Shown here in pieces: positions 10,701 through 18,658 of a DNA stretch of 64,000 nt. The stretch covers positions 124,001 through 188,000 of the forward strand of contig NZ_FNCE01000006.1 of the NCBI RefSeq assembly GCF_900100655.1. The letters run 5' to 3'. A model generated the notes under the pieces. The model worked only from the letters and a program-made list of their open reading frames with translations. It had not been told where the DNA came from and did not search any database. Origin of the DNA: Limimonas halophila (GTDB taxonomy: Bacteria > Pseudomonadota > Alphaproteobacteria > Kiloniellales > Rhodovibrionaceae). A program made the translations under genes and the position numbers. Every line of letters begins with the position of its first letter. The stretch's first letter is position 1.

Positions 10701-11558
10701 ATGACCGTCGCCCTGATTCAGCTCCCCTACGATTCGGGCCACCGCGAGACGCGCATGGGCCGCGGGCCGGGGCATCTCGTCGCCGCCGGCGCGCCCGAGC
10801 GCATCCGCGCCGCGGGCGAAGAGCCGGTGCCGGCAGCGATCCACAGCGACCACTGCCTGACGGCCGAGATCGCCACCGGTTTCGAACTCGCCGGCAAGCT
10901 CGCGGGCGAGGTGACGCGCGCGCGCCGCGACGGCGCCTGGCCGCTGGTGCTGGCGGGCAATTGCCTGTCCGCCGTGGGCGCGGTGGCGGGGCTGCACGAG
11001 GTGCCGCGCCTGGGCGTGATCTGGCTGGACGCGCACGGCGACCTGAACACGCCCGAAACCACGCTCACGGGCTTTCTCGACGGCATGGCGCTGGGCGTGA
11101 CGGTCGGATGGTGTTTCCGCGCCCTGGCGAAGACGGTTCCGGGCTTCGAGGCGGTGGAAGCGGACCGCATCCTGCACGCGGGCGGGCGCGCCTGGGACGC
11201 CGGGGAGCGCGCGCTGTTCACGAACAGCGGGATGGGCGAGGTGCCGGGCCGGGAATGGGCCGAGCGCGGGCTGCTGGCGATGGAACCGCCGCTTTCGGCG
11301 CTGGCGCGGCAGGTGGACGCCGTTTATCTGCACATCGACATGGACGTGCACGACGCGGGCGCGCTGCGCGCCAACCCCTTCGCCAGCGCGGGCGGCCCCT
11401 CAGCGGCCCAGGTGCGGACGGGCGTGCAGCGCATCGCCGAGCAGGTGCCCATCGTGGGTGCGGGGATCACCGCGCTCGACCCGGCGTGCGACACCGACGG
11501 CGCGGCGAGCGAGGCGGCCCTGGAGTTGATCGGGATGCTCGCCACCCGCCGGGCGTAA
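10701..11558 (+). CDS. Arginase/ureohydrolase-fold protein with altered metal site
   Basis: Member of the ureohydrolase superfamily (arginase, agmatinase, formimidoylglutamase), 285 aa. The second metal motif DAHGDLN (110-116) and the third, HIDMDVHD (211-218, Asp213 and Asp215), are intact. The first motif, normally GGDHS with a metal-binding His, is replaced by GNCLS at 86-90, so one of the usual manganese ligands is missing. Activity may be mononuclear, altered or absent; the substrate cannot be named. It follows glnD by 73 nt on the same strand and is convergent with an XRE regulator. Fold assignment is firm; arginase activity is doubtful. Confidence 0.8.
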   Translation: MTVALIQLPYDSGHRETRMGRGPGHLVAAGAPERIRAAGEEPVPAAIHSDHCLTAEIATGFELAGKLAGEVTRARRDGAWPLVLAGNCLSAVGAVAGLHEVPRLGVIWLDAHGDLNTPETTLTGFLDGMALGVTVGWCFRALAKTVPGFEAVEADRILHAGGRAWDAGERALFTNSGMGEVPGREWAERGLLAMEPPLSALARQVDAVYLHIDMDVHDAGALRANPFASAGGPSAAQVRTGVQRIAEQVPIVGAGITALDPACDTDGAASEAALELIGMLATRRA

Positions 11559-11596
11559 GGCAGCAAGCGGCGCACGCGGTTCCAGCGCGGGCCGGG

Positions 11597-12352
11597 TTAC
11601 AGCGCCGGCGGGCCCATGCGGTCGGGGAGCACCATGACGACCTTGTGCAGGTCGGAGACGCGGACGTTCTCGCCCACAGTGCCGGCGACGCCGTGCTCGT
11701 CCAGCAGCACCAGGCGCCCGCTTTCATCGCGCGCGGTCGTGCCGACGAGCGGCGCCCAGCCGAAGGGATTCACCGCCGGGTCGCCGAGGACGCAGCGCGC
11801 TTCCGGGTCCACCACCGCGACCATGGTGTGGTAGCTGTTGGCGAAGCAGGCGCCGGCGGGCAGGCGCACGCCGTAGGCCGTGGGGCCGAGGTCGGCGACC
11901 TCGGGCAGCGGCATGTCCGTGCGGTGGCTCGGGCTGGGGCCCTGCGCCTGCAGTTCGCGGCCGCCGTAGCAGGGCAGCGGGCGCGTGCGCGGGCTCGCCG
12001 CCGGCTCGGTGATCTGGAAGACGGCCGTTTCGGCGCGCGGGTCATGCTCCAGCAGCGTGCGCAGGTGGGCGAAGCCGACGCCGTAGGCTTCGGCCGCGCG
12101 GGCCATGTGCTTGCCCGTGATGTCGCGGATGCCGTTCTCGACGCGGCTGAGCTCCGCCTTGGAAATGCCCATCGTCTCGGCCGCGCCGGTGAGGGACAGG
12201 CCCGCGCGCTCGCGCAGCCACGCCAGCCGTTCGCCGCGTGTGCGGATGCACGCCTCGTCGAGGCCGGCTTTGTCCGTCGAGATGCCGTCGCCCGGCTGCT
12301 CCGCGATCTCGGCGCGCATGTTCGTCTTCGTTAGCTGCCCACGCTCAGCCAT
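11597..12352 (-). CDS. XRE-family transcriptional regulator with C-terminal sensor region
   Basis: A 251-aa protein. ATG 12352 is chosen because AGGAG lies nine bases before it; the open frame extends 37 codons further without a site. A helix-turn-helix of the Cro/CI type lies at about 40-95 (LAWLRERAGLSLTGAAETMG and SKAELSRVENG). The C-terminal half (about 120-251) has no motif I recognise. It is divergent from nothing close by: its 3' end faces the arginase-fold gene, and its upstream side is an AT-rich gap with a GTTTATAAAC palindrome. Target genes are unknown. Confidence 0.75.
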   Translation of the reverse strand: MAERGQLTKTNMRAEIAEQPGDGISTDKAGLDEACIRTRGERLAWLRERAGLSLTGAAETMGISKAELSRVENGIRDITGKHMARAAEAYGVGFAHLRTLLEHDPRAETAVFQITEPAASPRTRPLPCYGGRELQAQGPSPSHRTDMPLPEVADLGPTAYGVRLPAGACFANSYHTMVAVVDPEARCVLGDPAVNPFGWAPLVGTTARDESGRLVLLDEHGVAGTVGENVRVSDLHKVVMVLPDRMGPPAL

Positions 12353-12723
12353 GAGCCCCGCTCCTGCTGCCACGGTTATGATATGGGCAGCGTACGTATC
12401 CCTTGCAGCCGCGAAAAACGACCGAACGATATAGATGCAGCAACGCGTTTCTGACGATATCATTGAAAAAAGTTTATAAACATTACTTTTGGGCCGAAAA
12501 GCAGCAGGTGCCCGACGCGATCAGCCGCTGTCGCGCCCGCGCCAGCACGCGGCGGGATAGCGGATCCCTTCGCGGTGAGCCCGCGTGCATGGCGAGCAGC
12601 CGAAATTCGTCGCGTCGGATGCGGGATGCGTGCGCCCGGGAACGAGGGCGGCCCACGTGATCCGATGTGGCGCTTTCGGAGTATCCCGCCGCGCGCGCCG
12701 GGCGCGTGCCACCGGCACCACCG
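12353..12723. other. Non-coding gap upstream of the XRE regulator
   Basis: About 370 bp without a convincing gene. The stretch 12,360-12,490 is unusually AT-rich for this window and holds the perfect palindrome GTTTATAAAC at 12472-12481, next to a run of A (GAAAAAAG). It probably contains the promoter and operator of the XRE regulator. The rest is GC-rich with no evident signal. Confidence 0.5.
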
Positions 12724-13476
12724 TCAGGCAGCATCAATCAAGGCGAAGTGCATCGCGCGCACGGCCGCGTGCGCCCGGGTCGGCGTTTGAAGTTTGCGCC
12801 GGACGTTGGCGATGTGCTGGCCGACCGTGCCCTCGGCGATGCCGAGGATGTCGCCGATCTCGCCACTCGTCTTGCCGGCCGCCACCCAGCGCAGACACTC
12901 GCGCTCACGCTCGGTGAGCACGGCGTCGTCGGTCAAGCCGGCGCCGCCCGTGGCTTCGAGCACGTTGGACGCCCGTTCGTGGACGTGCAGCGCCAGACTG
13001 GTGACGGCGTCGCGTGTGTAGGTCAGAATTTCCTCACGTTCCCGCGGCGAGCCATCCGCGATGGCCGTCACCAACGCGAACGTGTCGGGGCCGTGCACCG
13101 GAATCGCCACCCCGTCCCGGATCCCGTAATCCTGGGCCTCACTGAAGACCTGCGCGCTTCGCGCGGGAATGTGCCCCTTGCTTCGCGGCATCCACGTAAA
13201 GGGCAGCACGGAACGCCGCGCGTTTACGTGTAACAGGTCGTCGCAAACATAGTTCTTTTCCAGGTATCGCGTAATCCACCGCCTGTCGAAATTGGAAAAG
13301 TACCCTTCGAGACGCTCGCCATGCGGCCGGCGGCGGGCCATGTAATAACTGTATTGCTTGAATCCGATATCGTTGAGGAAATCGGCGGCAATCCGCTCGA
13401 TCTCCGTCAAAGTCGGGGCCGACTCGAGATCCGTCACCACGCGTTCGGGCAACCGGACGCCCAGTTGCGGCTCCAT
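12724..13476 (-). CDS. LuxR-type quorum-sensing transcriptional regulator
   Basis: Acyl-homoserine-lactone receptor and transcription factor, 250 aa, ATG 13476 with GGAGG nine bases upstream. The N-terminal autoinducer-binding domain (about 15-165) keeps the residues that line the TraR/LuxR ligand pocket: W67, Y71, D80, W95 and the glycine in GIRDGVAIP (G122), with the W-x3-Y-x8-D spacing exact. The residue after D80, normally Pro, is Leu81. The C-terminal LuxR helix-turn-helix starts at LTERERECLRWVAAGKTSGE (187) and includes GTVGQHIANVRRKL. It is divergent from the P450-LuxI fusion with 146 bp between starts, so it is almost certainly that gene's partner regulator. Confidence 0.92.
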   Translation of the reverse strand: MEPQLGVRLPERVVTDLESAPTLTEIERIAADFLNDIGFKQYSYYMARRRPHGERLEGYFSNFDRRWITRYLEKNYVCDDLLHVNARRSVLPFTWMPRSKGHIPARSAQVFSEAQDYGIRDGVAIPVHGPDTFALVTAIADGSPREREEILTYTRDAVTSLALHVHERASNVLEATGGAGLTDDAVLTERERECLRWVAAGKTSGEIGDILGIAEGTVGQHIANVRRKLQTPTRAHAAVRAMHFALIDAA

Positions 13477-13531
13477 CCGTCGGCACCTCCGTGATCGCCT
13501 CTCGCCGCTTCCGTTTCACACGGCAACATCG

Positions 13532-13545
13532 AGAAACTTGTTTCT
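13532..13545. promoter_or_regulatory. Dyad AGAAAC-TT-GTTTCT between luxR and P450-luxI (lux-box candidate)
   Basis: A perfect 6-2-6 inverted repeat lies in the AT-rich middle of the 146-bp divergent intergenic region, about 55 bp from the luxR start and 78 bp from the P450-luxI start. On the luxR strand TATACT (13554 to 13549) right beside it could be a -10 element. Position suits a LuxR-family operator. The sequence differs from the Vibrio lux box, so the assignment is inference. Confidence 0.4.
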
Positions 13546-13622
13546 AAAAGTATACCATACACGAGATAGGTTTCGGAAGCGTCCACAGCCAGGCTTCCCC
13601 TATACAACCGAAAGGGGGAAAC

Positions 13623-15620
13623 ATGGCTGCCGAACTTACGCATTCCGCTATCGACGATGGTGCCAACGCCGAGCACACACCCGGGACCACCATCAAGGGA
13701 TGGCCGTTTCTGGGCGTTGCGCCCCAGCTGAAACAGGACGCCCCCAATTTCCTCCTCCAGTGTGCGCGGAAGCACGGCGGCATCACAACGATGCGCGTAG
13801 CGGGGATGCGGTGTCATCTGCTCGCGGACCCGAATGCCGTGGATCACGTGCTCCGCCGACACAATGGAAACTACCACAAGCAGCATTTCGTCGAGAAGCT
13901 CAAGCCCATCCTCGGCGACGGACTCGTCACCTCCAACGGGGAACGGTGGTCCGCAAGCCGTCGGATCATCCAGGCCATGTTCACGGCGCGCAGCGTGGAC
14001 CGCCTGTTGGCGGACATGGACCACGAGATTTCCAAGACCGCCGACGACTGGACCAGGACCACGCAGGTTCGCGACATGGTTTCGGAGCCGTGCGGGCTGA
14101 GCCTGCGTGTGCTCGCGCGCACGATGTTCGGCGACCTGGACGGCCAGCGCGTGGAGCAGGTCGTTTCCGCTGTGTCCGACATTCAAAAGTATCTGCGGGA
14201 CCGGATGTGGTCGTCCGTGCCCTATCCCGAGTTCCTGCCAACGCCCGCCAACAAGAGCTTCAAGCAAGCCCGACGGACGGTGGCCTCCGTCCTCGAGGAG
14301 TTGATTTCGCGGCTGCGCGCGAACGGCGAACAAGGCCGCGACCTCGTGAGCACCCTGACCCACGCGGTCGATCCCTCCAGTGGCCAGAAGCTTTCCGAGC
14401 GCCAGCTGCGCCACGAGGCCATGACGATCTTCTTCGCCGGCCACGAGACGACCGGGAACGCGCTGTCGTGGGTCTTCTACCTGCTTTCCCAGCACCCCGA
14501 GGTGCAGGAAAAGGTGCGGCAAGAGGTCCTCGAACACGTGCCGCACGACGAAACGCCGTCGGTCCATCTGCTCAAGAACCTCCCCTACACGCGCGCGGTG
14601 CTCGAGGAGACCCTGCGGCTGTATCCGCCGGCCTTCTGGTTCGCGCGCACGTGCTCGCGGGACGACGTCATTCTGGGCCGGTCGATCAAGAAGGGGGACG
14701 TCATGATCATGGCGCCCTACGTCACCCAGCGCCTGGAGGACCTGTGGCCGGACCCCGACACCTTCCGCCCCGAACGCTTCCTGGAGGGTAGCCCGCGGCA
14801 CCGCTACGCCTACTTCCCGTTCGGCGGCGGGCCGCGAACCTGCCCGGGCGGCCACTTCGCCATGGCCGAGATGACGCTCATCATGGCCCGGGTGCTCCAG
14901 CGCGCGACGGTGGAACCCGCCGCCCCGGCAACCGGGGAGCAGGAGGCGCTCGTCACGCTCCGGCCGAAGGACGGGCTGCCGGTTCGCCTGCAGCCCTGCA
15001 CGCGGACGATCCACGTCGAGGACACCCATCCCGGCGAGAACGCCCTGGTCGACGCCGCGCTGCGGCTGCGCAAGCGGGTGTTCGTGGACCTCAAGGGCTG
15101 GCCGGTGAACACGGACGAGCAGGGCCGCGAACACGACCAGTTCGACACGCGCCACACCCGCCACATCGTCACGGTGGACCGGGGCCGCGTCGTGGCGGCG
15201 GCCCGGGCGATGCCGCTCGATCAGCCCTCGTTGCTGATGGACGTCTTCCCCTGGCTGATCCAGGGCGAGCGCGACGCCTACAAGACGCGCGACTACTGGG
15301 AAGGCGCGCGGCTGGTGGCCGACCCGGAGCTGTCCGCCCACGACAGCCGGCACTACCTCGCCAAGCTGCTGTACGACACGATCAGCCGGTTCCACGCCGA
15401 GGGAGTCACGGCGTTGCTGACGGTCTCCGACCCCGTGATGGAACGCGTGCTCAAGCGCGTGGGGGCAAACCCGCAGCGTCTGGGGCCGGTGAAGCGCGAC
15501 GATCACGGCTTCCCGGTGCTCGCGCTCTACCTGCCGTGCAACCAGACCACGCTGGATCAGCTGGCGGGCCGCGCCGCGCCGGACCGCCAGCCCGTCGAGG
15601 CGCCCGCCGCGGCGGCGTGA
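13623..15620 (+). CDS. Cytochrome P450 fused to LuxI-type acyl-homoserine-lactone synthase
   Basis: One 665-aa ORF, ATG 13623 with AAGGGGG upstream. Residues about 20-459 are a complete P450: I-helix AGHETT (272-277), ExxR (E329-R332), FRPERF (381-386), and heme loop FPFGGGPRTCPGG with ligand Cys407. No reductase or ferredoxin domain is present. Residues about 462-645 are a complete LuxI-family synthase that keeps all eight residues invariant in LuxI/EsaI: R483, F487, W493, D505, D508, R528, E560, R563. The P450 ends in a normal C-terminus and the synthase begins almost at once, so neither half is truncated. LuxI enzymes make AHLs from acyl-ACP and S-adenosylmethionine. Some P450s (BioI) oxidise acyl-ACP, so the fusion may oxidise the acyl chain before or after lactone transfer; that step is inference. 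Confidence 0.9.
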   Translation: MAAELTHSAIDDGANAEHTPGTTIKGWPFLGVAPQLKQDAPNFLLQCARKHGGITTMRVAGMRCHLLADPNAVDHVLRRHNGNYHKQHFVEKLKPILGDGLVTSNGERWSASRRIIQAMFTARSVDRLLADMDHEISKTADDWTRTTQVRDMVSEPCGLSLRVLARTMFGDLDGQRVEQVVSAVSDIQKYLRDRMWSSVPYPEFLPTPANKSFKQARRTVASVLEELISRLRANGEQGRDLVSTLTHAVDPSSGQKLSERQLRHEAMTIFFAGHETTGNALSWVFYLLSQHPEVQEKVRQEVLEHVPHDETPSVHLLKNLPYTRAVLEETLRLYPPAFWFARTCSRDDVILGRSIKKGDVMIMAPYVTQRLEDLWPDPDTFRPERFLEGSPRHRYAYFPFGGGPRTCPGGHFAMAEMTLIMARVLQRATVEPAAPATGEQEALVTLRPKDGLPVRLQPCTRTIHVEDTHPGENALVDAALRLRKRVFVDLKGWPVNTDEQGREHDQFDTRHTRHIVTVDRGRVVAAARAMPLDQPSLLMDVFPWLIQGERDAYKTRDYWEGARLVADPELSAHDSRHYLAKLLYDTISRFHAEGVTALLTVSDPVMERVLKRVGANPQRLGPVKRDDHGFPVLALYLPCNQTTLDQLAGRAAPDRQPVEAPAAAA

Positions 15621-15628
15621 TGGACCCG

Positions 15629-15652
15629 CGGGCCGGGGCATGCCCCGGCCCG
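15629..15652. terminator. Perfect 24-bp palindromic stem after P450-luxI
   Basis: The arms CGGGCCGGGGCA and TGCCCCGGCCCG meet with no spacer, 8 nt after the stop codon, followed by CGTGTTT. A terminator is likely although the T run is short. The locus faces a convergent gene ending at 15713. Confidence 0.6.
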
Positions 15653-15683
15653 TGTTTCCCAAGCAGCCTATGCACGACACGGC

Positions 15684-15708
15684 GGTGGCGGCCGATGCGG
15701 CCGCCACC
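15684..15708 (-). terminator. Stem-loop after the DUF4402-like gene
   Basis: GGTGGCGGCC (15684-15693), loop GATGC, GGCCGCCACC (15699-15708): a perfect 10-bp stem immediately beyond the stop codon of the minus-strand gene at 15713. No T run is present, so its role is inferred from position. Confidence 0.45.
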
Positions 15709-15712
15709 TGCC

Positions 15713-16264
15713 CTATTCAAATCCGACGAGCTTCGGTTCCGGCGCCGACCGATCCACGGTCAGCTCGGCGCGATAGACGCCGGGCTCGGCGCCAGCCGGC
15801 ACCACGAAGGTCGCGCCCACGACGACCGGGCGGCGGTCTTCCGCGGCCCTGACCCGCACCGTCAGGCTGGCGCCGTCCGTGCTGGTCGCGTCCACGCGCC
15901 CCCGCACCTCCATCGCAACCGGCACGAGCGCGCGGTCTGCGTCGCCCCGCCGGGCGGGTTCGACCGTGATCGTCACGGGTCCGCCGCCGGCGGGGGCGAG
16001 CGCGCCCGGGCGGCTGGCGTCGGGATCAACGTCGGCGCCGCCGCGGGCAGTCACGGTGTTCGCGGCGCGCACCGCGACGGCACCGGGTTTGGCGGCTTTG
16101 TCGGCGAGCACGATCTCAACGGCCCCGTTCGCCAGGTCCGCGGGATCGAGGCTCACGATCCGCGCCGTGGCATTGCTCACCGCGCCCGCCGCCGCTGCCG
16201 GGCCGGCAGGCAACACGCTGGCGACCACCAGACTTCCGACAATGCCTTTCAGCGCGCGAATCAC
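15713..16264 (-). CDS. Exported DUF4402-like protein (second of a pair)
   Basis: Small secreted protein, 183 aa from GTG 16264. The frame is open to 16321, but GGGAGA eight bases before 16264 favours this start. Residues 1-27 look like a signal peptide (IRALKGIVGSLVVASVLPAG, then PAAAAG). The mature part is Ala/Val/Gly-rich beta-type sequence ending in GATFVVPAGAEPGVYRAEL, which resembles the C-terminal VPAGAxxGxYxGxLTV signature of DUF4402 proteins. Function is unknown; the family is often cell-surface or periplasmic. It lies 90 bp downstream of a paralog (16355-16876), probably one operon. Confidence 0.65.
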   Translation of the reverse strand: MIRALKGIVGSLVVASVLPAGPAAAAGAVSNATARIVSLDPADLANGAVEIVLADKAAKPGAVAVRAANTVTARGGADVDPDASRPGALAPAGGGPVTITVEPARRGDADRALVPVAMEVRGRVDATSTDGASLTVRVRAAEDRRPVVVGATFVVPAGAEPGVYRAELTVDRSAPEPKLVGFE

Positions 16265-16354
16265 CGCCACTCTCCCGCCGTTACTGGTGATCAGGGTGAT
16301 GCGAACACGTTTCTGGATCAAATCTTTGATATCGTCTTGAATTCGATCGATGGC

Positions 16355-16876
16355 TCAGCCGCCGCTGTCCACCCTGACCTCGGCCCGGTAAACGTCCGCC
16401 TCGGCCCCCAGCGGAACAGCGAAGGTGGCGCCCACGCGGATGCTGACGGCGCGCGGGCCGGGCGGCGGGACCAGGGTGAGCGTGGCATCGCCGTCGGACG
16501 CCGCGCCCCAGGACGCCCGCGCCGTCACCCCCAGCGGCACCAGCTGCGCACCCTGCGTTCCGTGAGCGTGCCCCACCCGGAGCGTCAGCCGCCGCATCCT
16601 GTCGACGCGCAGCCGGCCGGGGTCGCACCCCGCGGGCACCGGGCGCGCGCCGCCGCGCGCGACGACCTCGCCCGTTGTGTGCACAGCCACGGCGCCCGGT
16701 TGCCGCGCCGGCCGGGCGAGCACGACGGCGATGCCGGCCCGCGTCGAGGTATCCACCGCGCCGACGACATGGGCGGTCGCCTGTGCCGTCGCGCTGCCGG
16801 CCGCACCGAATTCGGGCGTCATGGCCGCGCCCGCCGCCACCACGGCCCATCCCGCCATCGCCGCTTTGCCGCGCAT
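16355..16876 (-). CDS. Exported DUF4402-like protein (first of a pair)
   Basis: Small secreted protein, 173 aa from ATG 16876, which AGGGGG precedes by four bases; a GTG at 16879 is an alternative. It has an N-terminal signal peptide (RGKAAMAGWAVVAAGAAM) and the same overall layout as its neighbour at 15713-16264, including a late GATFAVPLGAEADVYRAEV motif. The two are diverged tandem paralogs; both match the weak DUF4402 pattern. The body contains two cysteine-poor beta-rich blocks. Function unknown. Confidence 0.65.
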   Translation of the reverse strand: MRGKAAMAGWAVVAAGAAMTPEFGAAGSATAQATAHVVGAVDTSTRAGIAVVLARPARQPGAVAVHTTGEVVARGGARPVPAGCDPGRLRVDRMRRLTLRVGHAHGTQGAQLVPLGVTARASWGAASDGDATLTLVPPPGPRAVSIRVGATFAVPLGAEADVYRAEVRVDSGG

Positions 16877-17033
16877 CACGCCCCCTGCCGAAACCACGAC
16901 CAGGGTAGGCGGCTGTTGTTTCGATTCCGATTTGTCTGAGTGGTGTAACCGGGAATGGGAAGTGCGCCCCGCGCGCGGCCGGCGACGCGCGGCCTTCCCC
17001 CGCCCGGCGGCGGTACGCTACACGGACCCGGTC

Positions 17034-18599
17034 ATGGCACTGCTGCGCCACTTCGCCACCGTCGGCGGGCTGACCGGCATCAGCCGCCTCCTGGGCTTCG
17101 CGCGCGACGTCCTGATGGCGGCGGTGCTCGGCACGGGGCCGGTGGCGGACGCCTTCTTCGTCGCCTTCCGCCTGCCCAACGTCTTCCGCCGCCTGGTCGC
17201 CGAGGGCGCGTTCAACGCCGCCTTCGTGCCCGTCTTCGCGCGCACGCTGGAAGCGGACGGGCGGCCGCCCGCGTGCCGGCTGGCCGAAGAGGTGCTGGCG
17301 GTGCTGCTGGCCGCGGTGGCGGCGCTGACGCTGGCGGCCGTGGCCGGCATGCCGTGGCTGATGCAAGTGCTGGCGCCGGGCTTCGCGGACGACCCGGCCA
17401 AGTTCGACACGGCCGTGCTGCTCACGCGCCTGACGTTCCCGTATCTGCTGTTCATGGCGCTGGTGATGCTCTACGGCGGCATCCTGAATTCGCTGTACCG
17501 CTACGCCGCCTTCGCCGCCGCGCCCATCGTGCTGAACGTGTGCTTCCTCGTGGCGCTGGCGGCCGTGGTGCCCGTCGTGGGCGATGCCGGCCCCGTGCTG
17601 GCGTGGACGGTGACGCTGGCGGGCATCGCGCAGTTCGTCCTGCTGGTGGCGGTGTGCCACCGGGCGGGGATCCGCCTGCACCTGCCACTCCCGCGCGTGA
17701 CCGAGGGCGTGCGCCGGACGCTGCGCCTGATGGGGCCGGGCGTTCTTTCGGCCGGCGCGCTGCAGCTCAACCTGCTGGTGGGGACGATGATCGCCTCCCT
17801 CCAAGCGGGGGCGGTGAGCTACCTCTACTACGCGGACCGGGTGTACCAGCTTCCCCTCGGCCTCATCGGCATCGCGCTGGGCGTGGTGCTGCTGCCCGAC
17901 CTCTCGCGCACGCTGCGCGCGGGCGACGCCGAGGGTGCGCGCGACCGCCTGAACCGCGGGCTGGAGCTGGCGATGCTGCTGGGCCTGCCCGCGGCCGCGG
18001 CGCTGATCGCCGTGCCCACGCCCATCGTTGGCGTGCTGTTCGAGCGCGGCGCCTTCGCGGGCGAAGCAACGCAGGCGACGGCGGCGGCGCTGATGGCGTT
18101 CGCGGTGGGCGTGCCCGCCTTCATCGGGGTGAAGATCCTCCAGCCCGCCTTTTTCGCGCGCGAGGACACGATGTCCCCCTTCAAGGCCGCAGCCGCCGGC
18201 TCGGCCACCAACATCGCGCTGGCGATCGGGCTGTTTTCCGCCATCGGGCACGAAGGCATCGCGCTCGCCACCGCGCTCGCCTCCTGGCTGGAAAGCGCGC
18301 TGCTGGCGGCGTGGCTGTACCGCGCCGGCCACCTGCGCCCGGACGCGCGGCTGAAGGCGCGGCTGCCGCGGATGCTCCTGGCAACCCTTGGCATGGCAGG
18401 CACGGTTTCAGGGGCAGCGAGCCTACTCGCCCCGTTGCTCACGGCCGGGCCCGCGCGGGCGGTACCGGCGCTGGCGGCGTTGGTGCTGGCGGGGATGGCC
18501 GTCTACGGCGGGCTGGCGCTGGCGCTCGGCGCGGCGCGGATGGGCGAGCTGCGCGGGCTGCTGCGTCGGCGGGCGGCGGCGGACACCGGCCCGGCTTGA
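17034..18599 (+). CDS. murJ: Lipid II flippase MurJ
   Basis: Peptidoglycan precursor flippase of the MOP superfamily, 521 aa from ATG 17034; upstream in-frame sequence belongs to a spurious extension. The start [29 protein letters not shown] is the MurJ signature, followed by the [22 protein letters not shown] motif near 38-60. About fourteen hydrophobic segments span the protein. It ends 59 bp before trpS on the same strand; in many alphaproteobacteria murJ and trpS are neighbours, often near glnD as here (glnD lies 6 kb upstream). Confidence 0.93.
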   Translation: MALLRHFATVGGLTGISRLLGFARDVLMAAVLGTGPVADAFFVAFRLPNVFRRLVAEGAFNAAFVPVFARTLEADGRPPACRLAEEVLAVLLAAVAALTLAAVAGMPWLMQVLAPGFADDPAKFDTAVLLTRLTFPYLLFMALVMLYGGILNSLYRYAAFAAAPIVLNVCFLVALAAVVPVVGDAGPVLAWTVTLAGIAQFVLLVAVCHRAGIRLHLPLPRVTEGVRRTLRLMGPGVLSAGALQLNLLVGTMIASLQAGAVSYLYYADRVYQLPLGLIGIALGVVLLPDLSRTLRAGDAEGARDRLNRGLELAMLLGLPAAAALIAVPTPIVGVLFERGAFAGEATQATAAALMAFAVGVPAFIGVKILQPAFFAREDTMSPFKAAAAGSATNIALAIGLFSAIGHEGIALATALASWLESALLAAWLYRAGHLRPDARLKARLPRMLLATLGMAGTVSGAASLLAPLLTAGPARAVPALAALVLAGMAVYGGLALALGAARMGELRGLLRRRAAADTGPA

Positions 18600-18658
18600 C
18601 CACCCGCCGGGCGCTCGCCATAACCCTGCCCGTCGCCAGCCAAGACGCGGGACCGGCC

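Noticed and set aside
13358-14791. 477-codon plus-strand frame overlapping luxR and the P450 gene
   Set aside because: Shares its start with the antisense of luxR and its body with a shifted frame of the P450; no start signal or family motif.
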